Assembly (NCBI GenBank): GCA_002293455.1
Contig: DBDH01000095.1
Location: 25,051 to 55,418 of the forward strand
DNA from: Treponema sp. UBA937
Lineage (GTDB): Bacteria; Spirochaetota; Spirochaetia; Treponematales; Breznakiellaceae
DNA: 30,368 bases
Reading direction: 5' to 3'
In this document: piece after piece, positions 16,826-24,313 of the stretch
How the letters are laid out: each line of letters opens with the position of its first letter
Position numbering within the stretch: position 1 is the stretch's first letter
Notes under the pieces: model-generated
What the model saw: the letters and a program-made list of their open reading frames with translations, nothing else
Told to the model about the DNA's origin: nothing
Databases searched by the model: none
Translations under genes and position numbers: made by a program

Positions 16826-17254
16826 GTGATAATGCCGTATCTTAATTTCACAGGAGAATGTGAAGAAGCGTTCCGTTTGTATCAGCGCGCTTTTGGCGGA
16901 CAAGAACCCGTACTTGCGCGTTACAGTGACGCGCCGGACAGCGCCTATCCTGATATGGATAAAACTCAAAAGAATAAAATTATGCATGGTCATGTCATGC
17001 TTACTGAAACAGGAGGAGTCAGCGGCGCCGATGCGGTCTGGCCGGTTGAGAAAGGTTCGGCAGTCAGTATTCATGTGTACTGTGCAAGCGTAGACAAGGC
17101 GCATAAAGCGTTTGACATACTTGCTGAAGAAGGCGTTGTTATTGAAGTCTTGCAGACAAATCCGCCGCCGCATGACGGCGGCATCAGCGGCATGGTAAAG
17201 GATAAATATGGTTTTTCCTGGGTTTTGTCCGCGGAGTTTGATAAGCAAAAGTGA
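16826..17254 (+). CDS. VOC-family protein, PhnB/YjdN-like
   Basis: This 142-residue single-domain protein is of the vicinal oxygen chelate (glyoxalase/bleomycin-resistance) superfamily. The family-like segments are PYLNFTGECEEAFRLYQRAFGG at the start, IMHGHVMLTE in the middle, SIHVYCASVDKAHKAFDIL, and MVKDKYGFSWVLS at the end. These fit the PhnB-like subgroup, whose members mostly have no known substrate, so none is assigned. GTG 16826 is chosen since AAAAGGAGAA ends 5 bases upstream; ATG 16832 is the alternative. It sits between hslU and flgB, the slot that codY fills in Bacillus subtilis, but it has no similarity to CodY. Confidence 0.8.
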   Translation: MIMPYLNFTGECEEAFRLYQRAFGGQEPVLARYSDAPDSAYPDMDKTQKNKIMHGHVMLTETGGVSGADAVWPVEKGSAVSIHVYCASVDKAHKAFDILAEEGVVIEVLQTNPPPHDGGISGMVKDKYGFSWVLSAEFDKQK

Positions 17255-17282
17255 CAAATAGAAAAAATTATCATCAGTAAAC

Positions 17283-17309
17283 TAAATCTTTTTTTTGTTT
17301 TACCGATGA
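17283..17309 (+). promoter_or_regulatory. Sigma28 (FliA)-like promoter of the flgB operon
   Basis: TAAA at 17283-17286 is followed after exactly 15 bases by ACCGATGA at 17302-17309. The FliA consensus is TAAA-N15-GCCGATAA, so the -35 core is complete and six of eight -10 bases match. It lies about 50 bases before flgB, in the only sizeable gap of this region. The same stretch forms an imperfect hairpin, which weakens certainty slightly. Confidence 0.55.
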
Positions 17310-17349
17310 TTATTAAGAAGGTTTGTTTTTTGGACAAGTCTTGGGAAGA

Positions 17350-17355
17350 GGAGGA
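17350..17355 (+). promoter_or_regulatory. Ribosome binding site deciding the flgB TTG start
   Basis: GGAGGA at 17350-17355 lies 5 bases before TTG 17361. No in-frame ATG is available before the conserved FlgB N-terminus, so a TTG start is supported. Confidence 0.7.
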
Positions 17356-17360
17356 TAAGA

Positions 17361-17774
17361 TTGATAAATAATTTTTTGAAAACGACAGACTTAATTCACA
17401 GGGCTATGGATGCCGGTCTTATCCGCGAGAATGTTATCGCCAACAACCTTGCGAACCAGGAAGTGCCCAACTTCAAGCGTTCCGATTTGGCCTTTGAAAG
17501 CGAATTGAAGAAAGCGCTCGAATCCGAAAAACGGCAGCCTTTGTTTGAAGCGAAAATGACAAGCGACAAACACATGCCTTTTTATAAACCCTTGGATTAT
17601 ACGAAAGTTGAACCAAGACGGATTCTCGATTATGTATCAACATCGAAGGCAAACGGAAACAACGTTGACGCCGAACAGGAACACACCCTGGCTTTAAAAA
17701 ACCAGATGATGTATACGCTTCTGGCGCAATCGCAGGCTTTTGAATACGGCCAGATCAATCTGGTGTTACGGTAA
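17361..17774 (+). CDS. flgB: Flagellar basal-body proximal rod protein FlgB
   Basis: FlgB is a proximal rod protein exported through the flagellar type III apparatus; in spirochaetes the rod joins the periplasmic flagellum to the MS ring. The 137-residue product has the rod-protein N-terminal motif ENVIANNLANQEVPNFKRSD and a helical C-terminus (ALKNQMMYTLLAQSQAFEYG). The start is TTG at 17361 with GGAGGA upstream. It is the first gene of an eight-gene flagellar run and has a sigma28-like promoter before it. Confidence 0.93.
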   Translation: MINNFLKTTDLIHRAMDAGLIRENVIANNLANQEVPNFKRSDLAFESELKKALESEKRQPLFEAKMTSDKHMPFYKPLDYTKVEPRRILDYVSTSKANGNNVDAEQEHTLALKNQMMYTLLAQSQAFEYGQINLVLR

Positions 17775-17784
17775 GGAGTAAGCA

Positions 17785-18243
17785 ATGGGACTTTTTAATG
17801 CCATAAATATCGCGTCAACAGGCTTGTCCGCCCAGCGGCTCCGTTCCGATGTTATTGCCGATAACATTGCCAACGCCAACACCACGAGAACCCAGGAGGG
17901 CGGACCTTTCAGAAAAAGCCGAATAGTGTTCCGGCCTATCGCGGAAGAACCGTATTGGCGTTCTCCGTTTTTACCAGACGGCATGGACAACGGCGGCGGA
18001 GAAGGCGTGCGTGTTGTATCCATCGAAAAAGATACCAGTCCGCCCAGGCTCGTCTACGATCCCACGCATCCTGACGCGCTTAAAACCGGTCCCAACGCGG
18101 GATACGTGGAAATGCCGAATGTTGATGTCGTTACGGAAATGACCGACCTTATCGCGGCATCCCGCGCTTACGAAGCAAACGCGAGCATCATTGACGGATA
18201 CAAAGCCATGTTTATGAAAGCCCTGGAAATCGGCAGCAGATAG
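17785..18243 (+). CDS. flgC: Flagellar basal-body rod protein FlgC
   Basis: FlgC is the second proximal rod component. The 152-residue product has the N-terminal rod motif DVIADNIANANTTRT (about 23-37) and the matching C-terminal helix VDVVTEMTDLIAASRAYEAN, which pack together in the assembled rod. Its length fits the family. The ATG at 17785 follows AAGGAG at 17774-17779. The gap to flgB is 10 bases and to fliE 11 bases. Confidence 0.95.
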   Translation: MGLFNAINIASTGLSAQRLRSDVIADNIANANTTRTQEGGPFRKSRIVFRPIAEEPYWRSPFLPDGMDNGGGEGVRVVSIEKDTSPPRLVYDPTHPDALKTGPNAGYVEMPNVDVVTEMTDLIAASRAYEANASIIDGYKAMFMKALEIGSR

Positions 18244-18254
18244 GAGACAGATAG

Positions 18255-18638
18255 ATGAACATATTTAAACCTGAACTGTTGAGTCTCCGCGATCTTCCCA
18301 TGATGCAGGCTAACAACATGAGAAACTTTGTCCGCGGTGAAAAAAATACGAACATCATTACGGGCGAAGCAATAAATGAATTAGGAAATGTTATCGGCGC
18401 GGAAGCGGTAACAAGATCGGGAACTTTTGATGACGCGATGCTCCAGGCATTGGACGAGGTAAGCGCTTTGCAGCAGCAGCCGAGCAATTTGATACAGCAG
18501 TCGATTATCGATCCTGGTTCCGTCGATGTGCATGACATAACAAAAGCCCAGGCGGAAGCGTCCCTGGCATTGAATATAACAAGAACTGTTCTGAGCCGTA
18601 TAGTTCAGGGCTGGAAAGATATCATAAATACCCGGTGA
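18255..18638 (+). CDS. fliE: Flagellar hook-basal body complex protein FliE
   Basis: FliE joins the MS ring to the rod and is among the first proteins exported. The 127-residue product is slightly longer than enteric FliE (about 104). The conserved part is C-terminal: SVDVHDITKAQAEASLALNI followed by TRTVLSRIVQGWKDIINTR. The N-terminal half is variable and polar. Gene order flgB-flgC-fliE-fliF supports the call. The 50-base gap to fliF contains a small inverted repeat (TGTGC and GCACA around TGCGCGCA), not strong enough to call a terminator. Confidence 0.9.
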   Translation: MNIFKPELLSLRDLPMMQANNMRNFVRGEKNTNIITGEAINELGNVIGAEAVTRSGTFDDAMLQALDEVSALQQQPSNLIQQSIIDPGSVDVHDITKAQAEASLALNITRTVLSRIVQGWKDIINTR

Positions 18639-18688
18639 TGTGCGGCAGGATGCGCGCATAGCACAGACGTTCTTCTGGGGAGGGGAAT

Positions 18689-20395
18689 ATGAACGAATGG
18701 TTTAAAAGATTTTTTGATCAAATCAAAACGCTTTGGACAAAATGGTCCATAGTGCAAAGGCTGATTCTCGTCGGTATAGTGCTTGCTGCCGTCGGAGGAA
18801 CAATCGCGCTCTTTGCGGTATCCGCCAGTCCAAGTATGGTTCCTGTCATCGATGCCCCCATCAGAGACGAAGATGTGTTGGACCGGATCATCACGCGCAT
18901 TAATGCCGAGGGAGTCCGTACTTCCGTTTCATCCGCGGGCGTTGTCATGGTGCAGGATGAAAAAACCGCGAGACAGATGCGTGCTATTCTCATTCGGGAA
19001 GACCTCATTCCTTCCGGCACCAGTCCCTGGGAAATTTTTGACCGGGAACGATGGACCATCACCGACTTTGAACGCAACGTAAATCTTCAGCGCGCCATCA
19101 CCCAAATGATTGTCGATCATCTTAGGGCACTGAACGATATTGACGACGCGAGCGTAACGCTTGTTGTTCCGCCGAAGGAACTCTTTGCGTCCCAGCAGGA
19201 TGAAACAACCGCGAGCATCATCATAACGCCCAGGCCGGGAAGCGACATTGCCGAAAACCGCAAGAAGATTGAAGGCATTCAGAAACTCGTGAAGAACGCG
19301 GTACAAGGCTTGAAAGATGAAAACATCACCATCTCCGACAACGACAGTCATATTCTCAATGATTTTGAAGGAATGAGGGATTTTGATATATTGACCTTGA
19401 CAAAACGTCAACAAGATTTTATCAGAGAAAAAGAAGCTGAGTACAGCAGAAAAATTCTTTCATCTCTTCAGAAAACATTCTCCGTCGATCGTGTCCGTGA
19501 CCTTGATATAAAAATCGATATGGACATGTCCAAAAAATTGATCAGTACGACAGAGCTGCTTCCTACTATTTTGAAGCCGAGAACTCCCGGTTTGCCGTAT
19601 GATGATTCGATGTATGTGCAATCGATTCCCGGAGCGTTGCAGACAACAAGCACAAACTGGGAAGGCACGGGCTTTAACCCCGAAGGACCTCCCGGAGTGG
19701 AAGGACAGACAACTCCTGTTATGCGCGACATGAGCAACCTTTATGGGACAGTAAATCAAGAAACGCACTTCGAGAATAATGAAATCTCGAGGAGGCAGAT
19801 TGAAGAAGAAAAAAGTCCGATGATTGACCGCGTAACCGTTTCCGTAAACATCGACGGACAGTGGATTCCAAAGTACGGTGAAGACGGGAATCCTGTTGTG
19901 CTTCCGAATAAAACCATTGAGCGGGAATATATTCCGGTTCCGGCCAGTACCCTTGCGGCAACGCAGCTTCTTATTCAGGATGCTATCGGCTACAACGAAA
20001 GCCGCGGCGATTCCGTTTCTGTTCAGAACATCCCCTTTGACAGGACGCTGGAATTTGCCGAAGCGGACGCGGCGTATTTCCGGGCTCAGCAGTTTGAAAT
20101 GTTCGGCATCATTGCCTTGTCCGCCATCGCGGTCTTGCTGGTTATTTTCATTGCGGTTAAACTTATTATGAGAGAAATGGAAAGACGCAGACGGCTCCGG
20201 GAAGAAGAACTTTCCAGGCAGCACCAGATGATGAGGGAAAGCGCCCTCCGCCAGGCGGAAGAAGAAGGCGTGGAAGTTTCCATGTCTGTGGAAGAACGGA
20301 AACGGATGGAGCTTCAGGAGAACGCCGTCAACATGGCAAAAGAACATCCCGAAGATGTGGCCCAGCTCATCAGAACCTGGCTTTTGGAGGAATAG
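18689..20395 (+). CDS. fliF: Flagellar MS-ring protein FliF
   Basis: FliF forms the membrane ring on which the flagellar motor and export gate are built. The 568-residue product has two transmembrane helices, at about 22-44 and 470-491, flanking a large periplasmic region with ring-building motifs (for example ASVTLVVPPKELF). The cytoplasmic tail ends VAQLIRTWLLEE, which fits the FliG-binding C-terminus of FliF. Length agrees with the family (about 550). GGGAGGGG at 18678-18684 precedes ATG 18689. The gap to fliG is three bases. Confidence 0.96.
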   Translation: MNEWFKRFFDQIKTLWTKWSIVQRLILVGIVLAAVGGTIALFAVSASPSMVPVIDAPIRDEDVLDRIITRINAEGVRTSVSSAGVVMVQDEKTARQMRAILIREDLIPSGTSPWEIFDRERWTITDFERNVNLQRAITQMIVDHLRALNDIDDASVTLVVPPKELFASQQDETTASIIITPRPGSDIAENRKKIEGIQKLVKNAVQGLKDENITISDNDSHILNDFEGMRDFDILTLTKRQQDFIREKEAEYSRKILSSLQKTFSVDRVRDLDIKIDMDMSKKLISTTELLPTILKPRTPGLPYDDSMYVQSIPGALQTTSTNWEGTGFNPEGPPGVEGQTTPVMRDMSNLYGTVNQETHFENNEISRRQIEEEKSPMIDRVTVSVNIDGQWIPKYGEDGNPVVLPNKTIEREYIPVPASTLAATQLLIQDAIGYNESRGDSVSVQNIPFDRTLEFAEADAAYFRAQQFEMFGIIALSAIAVLLVIFIAVKLIMREMERRRRLREEELSRQHQMMRESALRQAEEEGVEVSMSVEERKRMELQENAVNMAKEHPEDVAQLIRTWLLEE

Positions 20396-20398
20396 TCT

Positions 20399-21436
20399 AT
20401 GGCTAAGGAAGGCTCCGGCAAAAAAAATAAAGGAATAAAAGATTATACAGGCCGGCAGAAGGCGGCCATCTTTCTCGTAAGCATCGGTTCTGAAATATCC
20501 GCCGAGATTTTTAAATATCTTCGGGAAGATGAAATTGAAACGCTCACTTTTGAAATAGCGCGGCTTGAAACGATTGAGCCCGATCAAAAAGACGCGGTCC
20601 TTCAGGAGTTCCAGGAACTCATGATGGCAAACGAATTTATTTCTACGGGCGGCATCGATTATGCCAGGGAGCTTTTGGAAAAATCGCTCGGCAGTCAAAA
20701 GGCCATCGATATTATCAACCGGCTTACATCGAGCCTGCAGGTACGGCCTTTCGATTTTATCCGCCGCACCGATCCCGCGCATCTTTTGAACTTCATCCAG
20801 CAGGAACATCCGCAGACGATAGCGCTTATCCTTGCCTACCTTGAACCGAACAAGGCTTCGGTCATTTTGCAGAACCTGCCCCACGAAGTGCAGAGCGATG
20901 TTGCGCGGCGTATCGCAACCATGGACCGCACGAGTCCCGAAGTTCTCCGCGAAGTGGAACGTGTTTTGGAAAAGAAACTTTCCACGCTCTCCAGTGAAGA
21001 TTATACCGCGGCGGGCGGCGTCGAAAGCATCGTAGAAATTCTTAACCTTGTTGACCGTTCGTCGGAAAAGCAGATCATCGAAGCGCTGGAAGATGAAGAC
21101 CCCGAACTTGCGGAAGAAATCAAGAAGCGCATGTTCGTATTTGAAGACATTGTTATGCTTGACGATAGGGCGATTCAGAAAGTTATGCGCGAAGTTGATT
21201 CCCAGGAATTGGCAAAGGCTCTTAAATCGGTGGACACAGAAGTTCAGGATAAGATTTTCCGCAACATGTCCAAGCGCGCCGCGGGAATGCTGAAAGAAGA
21301 TATGGAATACATGGGCCCTGTCCGCCTCAAGGACGTTGAAGAAGCCCAGCAAAAAATCGTATCGATTATCCGGCACCTGGAAGATACCGGCGAAATTGTT
21401 GTTGCCCGTTCCGGTGAAGATGAACTGGTGGTATAG
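20399..21436 (+). CDS. fliG: Flagellar motor switch protein FliG
   Basis: FliG is the rotor protein that receives torque from the stator and sets rotation sense through FliM. The 345-residue product has the N-terminal FliF-binding domain (KAAIFLVSIGSEISAEIFKYL), the middle-domain EHPQ motif at 136-139, and a C-terminal charged torque helix (DIVMLDDRAIQKVMREVD). GGAGG upstream within the fliF end precedes ATG 20399. Some spirochaetes carry two fliG genes; the operon position here supports the main motor copy, but no second copy is visible in this window for comparison. Confidence 0.97.
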   Translation: MAKEGSGKKNKGIKDYTGRQKAAIFLVSIGSEISAEIFKYLREDEIETLTFEIARLETIEPDQKDAVLQEFQELMMANEFISTGGIDYARELLEKSLGSQKAIDIINRLTSSLQVRPFDFIRRTDPAHLLNFIQQEHPQTIALILAYLEPNKASVILQNLPHEVQSDVARRIATMDRTSPEVLREVERVLEKKLSTLSSEDYTAAGGVESIVEILNLVDRSSEKQIIEALEDEDPELAEEIKKRMFVFEDIVMLDDRAIQKVMREVDSQELAKALKSVDTEVQDKIFRNMSKRAAGMLKEDMEYMGPVRLKDVEEAQQKIVSIIRHLEDTGEIVVARSGEDELVV

Positions 21437-21439
21437 CGT

Positions 21440-22393
21440 ATGGCAAAAACAGTATTCAGGCCCGGTGAAGTTGTCATCAGTGATAAAAAAATAGTGCTTG
21501 ATCCTCCGCAGAGTTATCCCGACTCGGGACATTTCGCGCCTCAGGTAAAAGATATTGAAGAGCTTGAGGACGTTGAAGAATACAGAGGTCCTACCGCGGA
21601 TGATCTTCGCCGTGAAGCTGAACTTTTCAAAGCGAATTGGGCTCAAGAAAAAGAAGTTATGCTGAACAGCGTGAAGGCCGAAGCTGAAGCAATAAAAAAT
21701 GAAGCCGAGCAGGCGGCTTTTCTGGAAGTAAAAAACAAGACCGATCAAGCCCAGTCGCTCAAAAGAGCCGCCGAAGATGAAGCGGAAAAAATTATCGCCA
21801 ACGCAAAAGAAGCGGCGGCAAAGGTCGTCAGCGATGCGCAGTCGGCCTTTGAAGCGGATAAAGCGGCAGCGGAAAAACAGGGCCGGAGTGAAGGCCGTGA
21901 AAAAGGGTTTGCGGAAGGCAAGGCGGAAGTTGAGCGGCTTGTCGAAAGAACGCAGGTTGTTTTGGAACGCGCCCAGGATAAGCGCGCGGAAATTCTCGCG
22001 GAAACAGAACAGCAGATTATCGATCTTGTGCTGCTCATTTCCCGGAAGGTCATCAAAGTTATTTCCGAAAATCAGCGTAATGTAATTATTTCAAATGTCA
22101 TTCAGGCTCTCCGGAAAGTAAAAGGCAGGGGAAATATTATCATCAAAGTGAATATGGCGGACCTCAAACTTTCTACAGAACACATGAAGGATTTTACCGC
22201 GTTGGTGGAAGGGGCAAAATCGATTCAGATTCTTGAGGATTCAAGCGTTGACCGCGGCGGCTGCATCATTGAAACCGACTTTGGTGAAATCGACGCGAGA
22301 ATTGCCAGTCAGCTCGCGGAACTGGAAACGAAAATTCTTGAAATGTCGCCGATCAAGGCAAAGGCCAAAACGAACTCCGCGGATGGTATCTAA
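21440..22393 (+). CDS. fliH: Flagellar export apparatus protein FliH
   Basis: FliH is the peripheral stalk of the flagellar type III ATPase and regulates FliI. The 317-residue product has a charged N-terminus, a long Ala/Glu/Lys-rich coiled coil at about 55-140 and a G-x-x-x-G-like stretch (GRSEGREKGFAEGKAE) typical of FliH. The C-terminal V-ATPase-E-like domain includes QQIIDLVLLISRKVIKVI and GGCIIETDFGEIDARI. It is longer than enteric FliH (about 235) because of the coiled coil. It lies three bases after fliG and 13 bases before fliI. Confidence 0.92.
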   Translation: MAKTVFRPGEVVISDKKIVLDPPQSYPDSGHFAPQVKDIEELEDVEEYRGPTADDLRREAELFKANWAQEKEVMLNSVKAEAEAIKNEAEQAAFLEVKNKTDQAQSLKRAAEDEAEKIIANAKEAAAKVVSDAQSAFEADKAAAEKQGRSEGREKGFAEGKAEVERLVERTQVVLERAQDKRAEILAETEQQIIDLVLLISRKVIKVISENQRNVIISNVIQALRKVKGRGNIIIKVNMADLKLSTEHMKDFTALVEGAKSIQILEDSSVDRGGCIIETDFGEIDARIASQLAELETKILEMSPIKAKAKTNSADGI

Positions 22394-22406
22394 GGGAGGA
22401 CGCCTG

Positions 22407-23846
22407 ATGGACCGGGTAATAGAAAAATATATTGAACTTACCGAAAGAATCGATACCATAAAATGCGTCGGTCATGTAGTAAAGGTACAAGGGCTTTTAA
22501 TCGAGAGTCACGGACCGCAGGCTATTGTCGGCGAAATCTGCCGTATCGAACTTGAAAAAGAACATACGGTTATCCAGGCGGAAGTCGTCGGGCTGCGGGG
22601 CGATATTGTGCAGCTCATGTCTTATGATGATACGGCAGGCATTGAATGCGGAAGCCGGGTCGTAGCGTCAGGTGAACGTTTAAGCGTTCCTGTTTCAAGA
22701 AACCTTCTCGGCAGAGTGTTGGATTCCCTTGGCCGTCCGGCGGACGGGAAGGGCGATATCGATTCAACGCTCCGTTATCCCGCCGTGGCCGATGCTCCCG
22801 ACCCGCTTAAAAGAAAAAGGATCACCGAATGGATTGCCACGGGCGTCAGAGCCATTGACGGATTGCTGTCCGTGGGCCGCGGACAGCGGCTCGGAATTTT
22901 TTCCGGTTCCGGCGTCGGAAAATCAACGCTTATGGGAATGATTGCCAGAAACACAAACGCCGACGTCAATGTGGTTGCCCTTATAGGAGAGCGCGGCAGG
23001 GAAGTAAATGATTTTATCGCAAACGATTTAGGCCCGGAAGGTTTGGCCCGTTCTGTTCTTGTGGTAACTCCTTCAAACGCTCCGCCCCTTGCGCGCCTTC
23101 GGGGGGCCTATGTCGCTACAGCTGTCGCGGAATACTTCCGTGACGAGGGCTGCAATGTCATGCTCCTGTTCGATTCCATCACCCGTTTTGCGAGAGCCCA
23201 GCGTGAAATAGGACTGGCATCCGGCGAGCCTCCCGCGACAAGGGGCTATACTCCCAGCGTCTTCGATTCCATGCCGAGACTTTTGGAACGATGCGGAACT
23301 TCCGACAAAGGAACCATCACAGGGTTTTATACTATTCTCGTTGACGGTGACGATATGGATGAACCCATTGCCGATACCGTCCGCGGAATTCTTGACGGTC
23401 ACATTGTATTGTCGCGGCATCTTGCACAGCAGTACCACTATCCCGCCATCGATGTGCTGCAAAGTGTTTCCCGTTTGTCATCGGTGATTAACGGTCCTGT
23501 CACAAAAAAAGCCGCGGGCTATATCCGCAGGCTCATGGCATCTTATGCGGAATCAGAAGACCTTATCAATGTCGGCGCTTATCACGCCGGTACGAATCCT
23601 CTCATCGATGAGGCAATCGCTAAAAAGAAAGCTATCGACGATTTCCTTATCCAATCGATAGATGATAAAGGGACAATTCCCGAAACTTTAAAGATGATGG
23701 GAATTATCGCGGAAATGGAAATCCCCGCGGAAGAACTGGGCGCTTATGAAAGCACCAATGTTCCCGGTCATCTTCCTTCAATGAATACCTACTCAATGAC
23801 TAAGCAGTCAGTGACTGAACAGTCGTTGACCGGGAAGTCAATATAA
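22407..23846 (+). CDS. fliI: Flagellum-specific ATPase FliI
   Basis: FliI is the hexameric ATPase that drives flagellar export and resembles F1 beta subunits. With ATG 22407 (GGGAGGA at 22394-22400) the product has 479 residues. Walker A is GIFSGSGVGKST (about 163-174), followed by VALIGERGREVNDF, LLFDSITRFARAQREIG and SGEPPATRGYTPSVF. The C-terminal helical domain is complete and is followed by an unusual short tail of three pentapeptide repeats. The open frame extends upstream into fliH without FliI-like sequence. A 479-residue length is slightly above Salmonella FliI (456), partly because of the tail. Confidence 0.96.
   Translation: MDRVIEKYIELTERIDTIKCVGHVVKVQGLLIESHGPQAIVGEICRIELEKEHTVIQAEVVGLRGDIVQLMSYDDTAGIECGSRVVASGERLSVPVSRNLLGRVLDSLGRPADGKGDIDSTLRYPAVADAPDPLKRKRITEWIATGVRAIDGLLSVGRGQRLGIFSGSGVGKSTLMGMIARNTNADVNVVALIGERGREVNDFIANDLGPEGLARSVLVVTPSNAPPLARLRGAYVATAVAEYFRDEGCNVMLLFDSITRFARAQREIGLASGEPPATRGYTPSVFDSMPRLLERCGTSDKGTITGFYTILVDGDDMDEPIADTVRGILDGHIVLSRHLAQQYHYPAIDVLQSVSRLSSVINGPVTKKAAGYIRRLMASYAESEDLINVGAYHAGTNPLIDEAIAKKKAIDDFLIQSIDDKGTIPETLKMMGIIAEMEIPAEELGAYESTNVPGHLPSMNTYSMTKQSVTEQSLTGKSI
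23793..23837 (+). repeat. Three 15-base tandem repeats at the fliI 3' end
   Basis: Three in-frame units at 23793-23807, 23808-23822 and 23823-23837 encode SMTKQ, SVTEQ and SLTGK, followed by Ser-Ile and the stop. The DNA units are imperfect but clearly related (TCAATGACTAAGCAG, TCAGTGACTGAACAG, TCGTTGACCGGGAAG). They extend FliI past its normal C-terminus. Confidence 0.75.
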
Positions 23847-23857
23847 GGTTTAGTCAA

Positions 23858-24295
23858 ATGAAAAGATTTCAATTCAAATTGGAAAAACTTCTTGAGCTTA
23901 AGTCTTATGGAGAACGTGAAGCGGAAATTGCGCTTGGTCACGCTGTCGGTGAATTAAACCGTATAGAAAATGAAATAAAAAATACGGCGGCAAAAAGACT
24001 GGAGGCAGCCTCGCTGCGTTTTCAAACCGGAAAAACCGCGTCTGAAATACGCTATGCGGATTTGTATATTCTGCGCCTTGACCGCGCCGCCGACAAGTTA
24101 TTGGAAGATGCCGCGAAAGCGGAACTCAGCGTATTTGAGGCAAGGGATGTTTATTTAGAAGCGTCAAAAGAGAAAAAAATATTGGAGAAGCTGAAAGAAA
24201 AAAGGGAAAAAGATTATAAGAAATTTATCTTATCGGAAGAAGATAAAGCTATTGACGAAATCAGTAACCAAATAACCATGAGAAAAGCAGAATGA
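23858..24295 (+). CDS. fliJ: Flagellar export protein FliJ
   Basis: FliJ is the small coiled-coil stalk that inserts into the FliI ring and contacts the export gate FlhA. The 145-residue product is almost wholly helical and charged, beginning KRFQFKLEKLLELKSYGERE, which fits the FliJ N-terminus, and ending in a long lysine/glutamate-rich helix. Length matches the family (about 147). It is 11 bases after fliI and is the last gene of the + strand flagellar run in this window. The convergent EAL gene stops 18 bases beyond, with no clear bidirectional terminator between. Confidence 0.88.
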   Translation: MKRFQFKLEKLLELKSYGEREAEIALGHAVGELNRIENEIKNTAAKRLEAASLRFQTGKTASEIRYADLYILRLDRAADKLLEDAAKAELSVFEARDVYLEASKEKKILEKLKEKREKDYKKFILSEEDKAIDEISNQITMRKAE

Positions 24296-24313
24296 GAAGA
24301 GAACAAATATTCA

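Noticed and set aside
17267..17313. Imperfect 15-base inverted repeat between the VOC gene and flgB, considered as a terminator.
   Set aside because: It has two mismatches and a 17-base loop, the T-run is in the loop, and none follows the right arm. The same bases form a better sigma28-like promoter.
18639..18665. TGTGC/GCACA inverted repeat with an inner TGCGCGCA palindrome between fliE and fliF.
   Set aside because: The arms are only five bases and there is no T-run; too weak to call a terminator or operator.
19460..21748. A 762-codon open frame on the minus strand across fliF, fliG and the start of fliH.
   Set aside because: It is antisense to three clear flagellar genes and its translation is Phe/His/Arg-rich with no domain signature. 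It reflects codon bias of the + strand genes.
22233..22406. Upstream extension of the fliI frame into fliH.
   Set aside because: It overlaps conserved fliH sequence in another frame and lacks FliI similarity; GGGAGGA before ATG 22407 is convincing.
24296..24313. Possible bidirectional terminator between fliJ and the convergent EAL gene.
   Set aside because: Only short, scattered complementarity is present and no stable stem with a T-run on either strand could be drawn.
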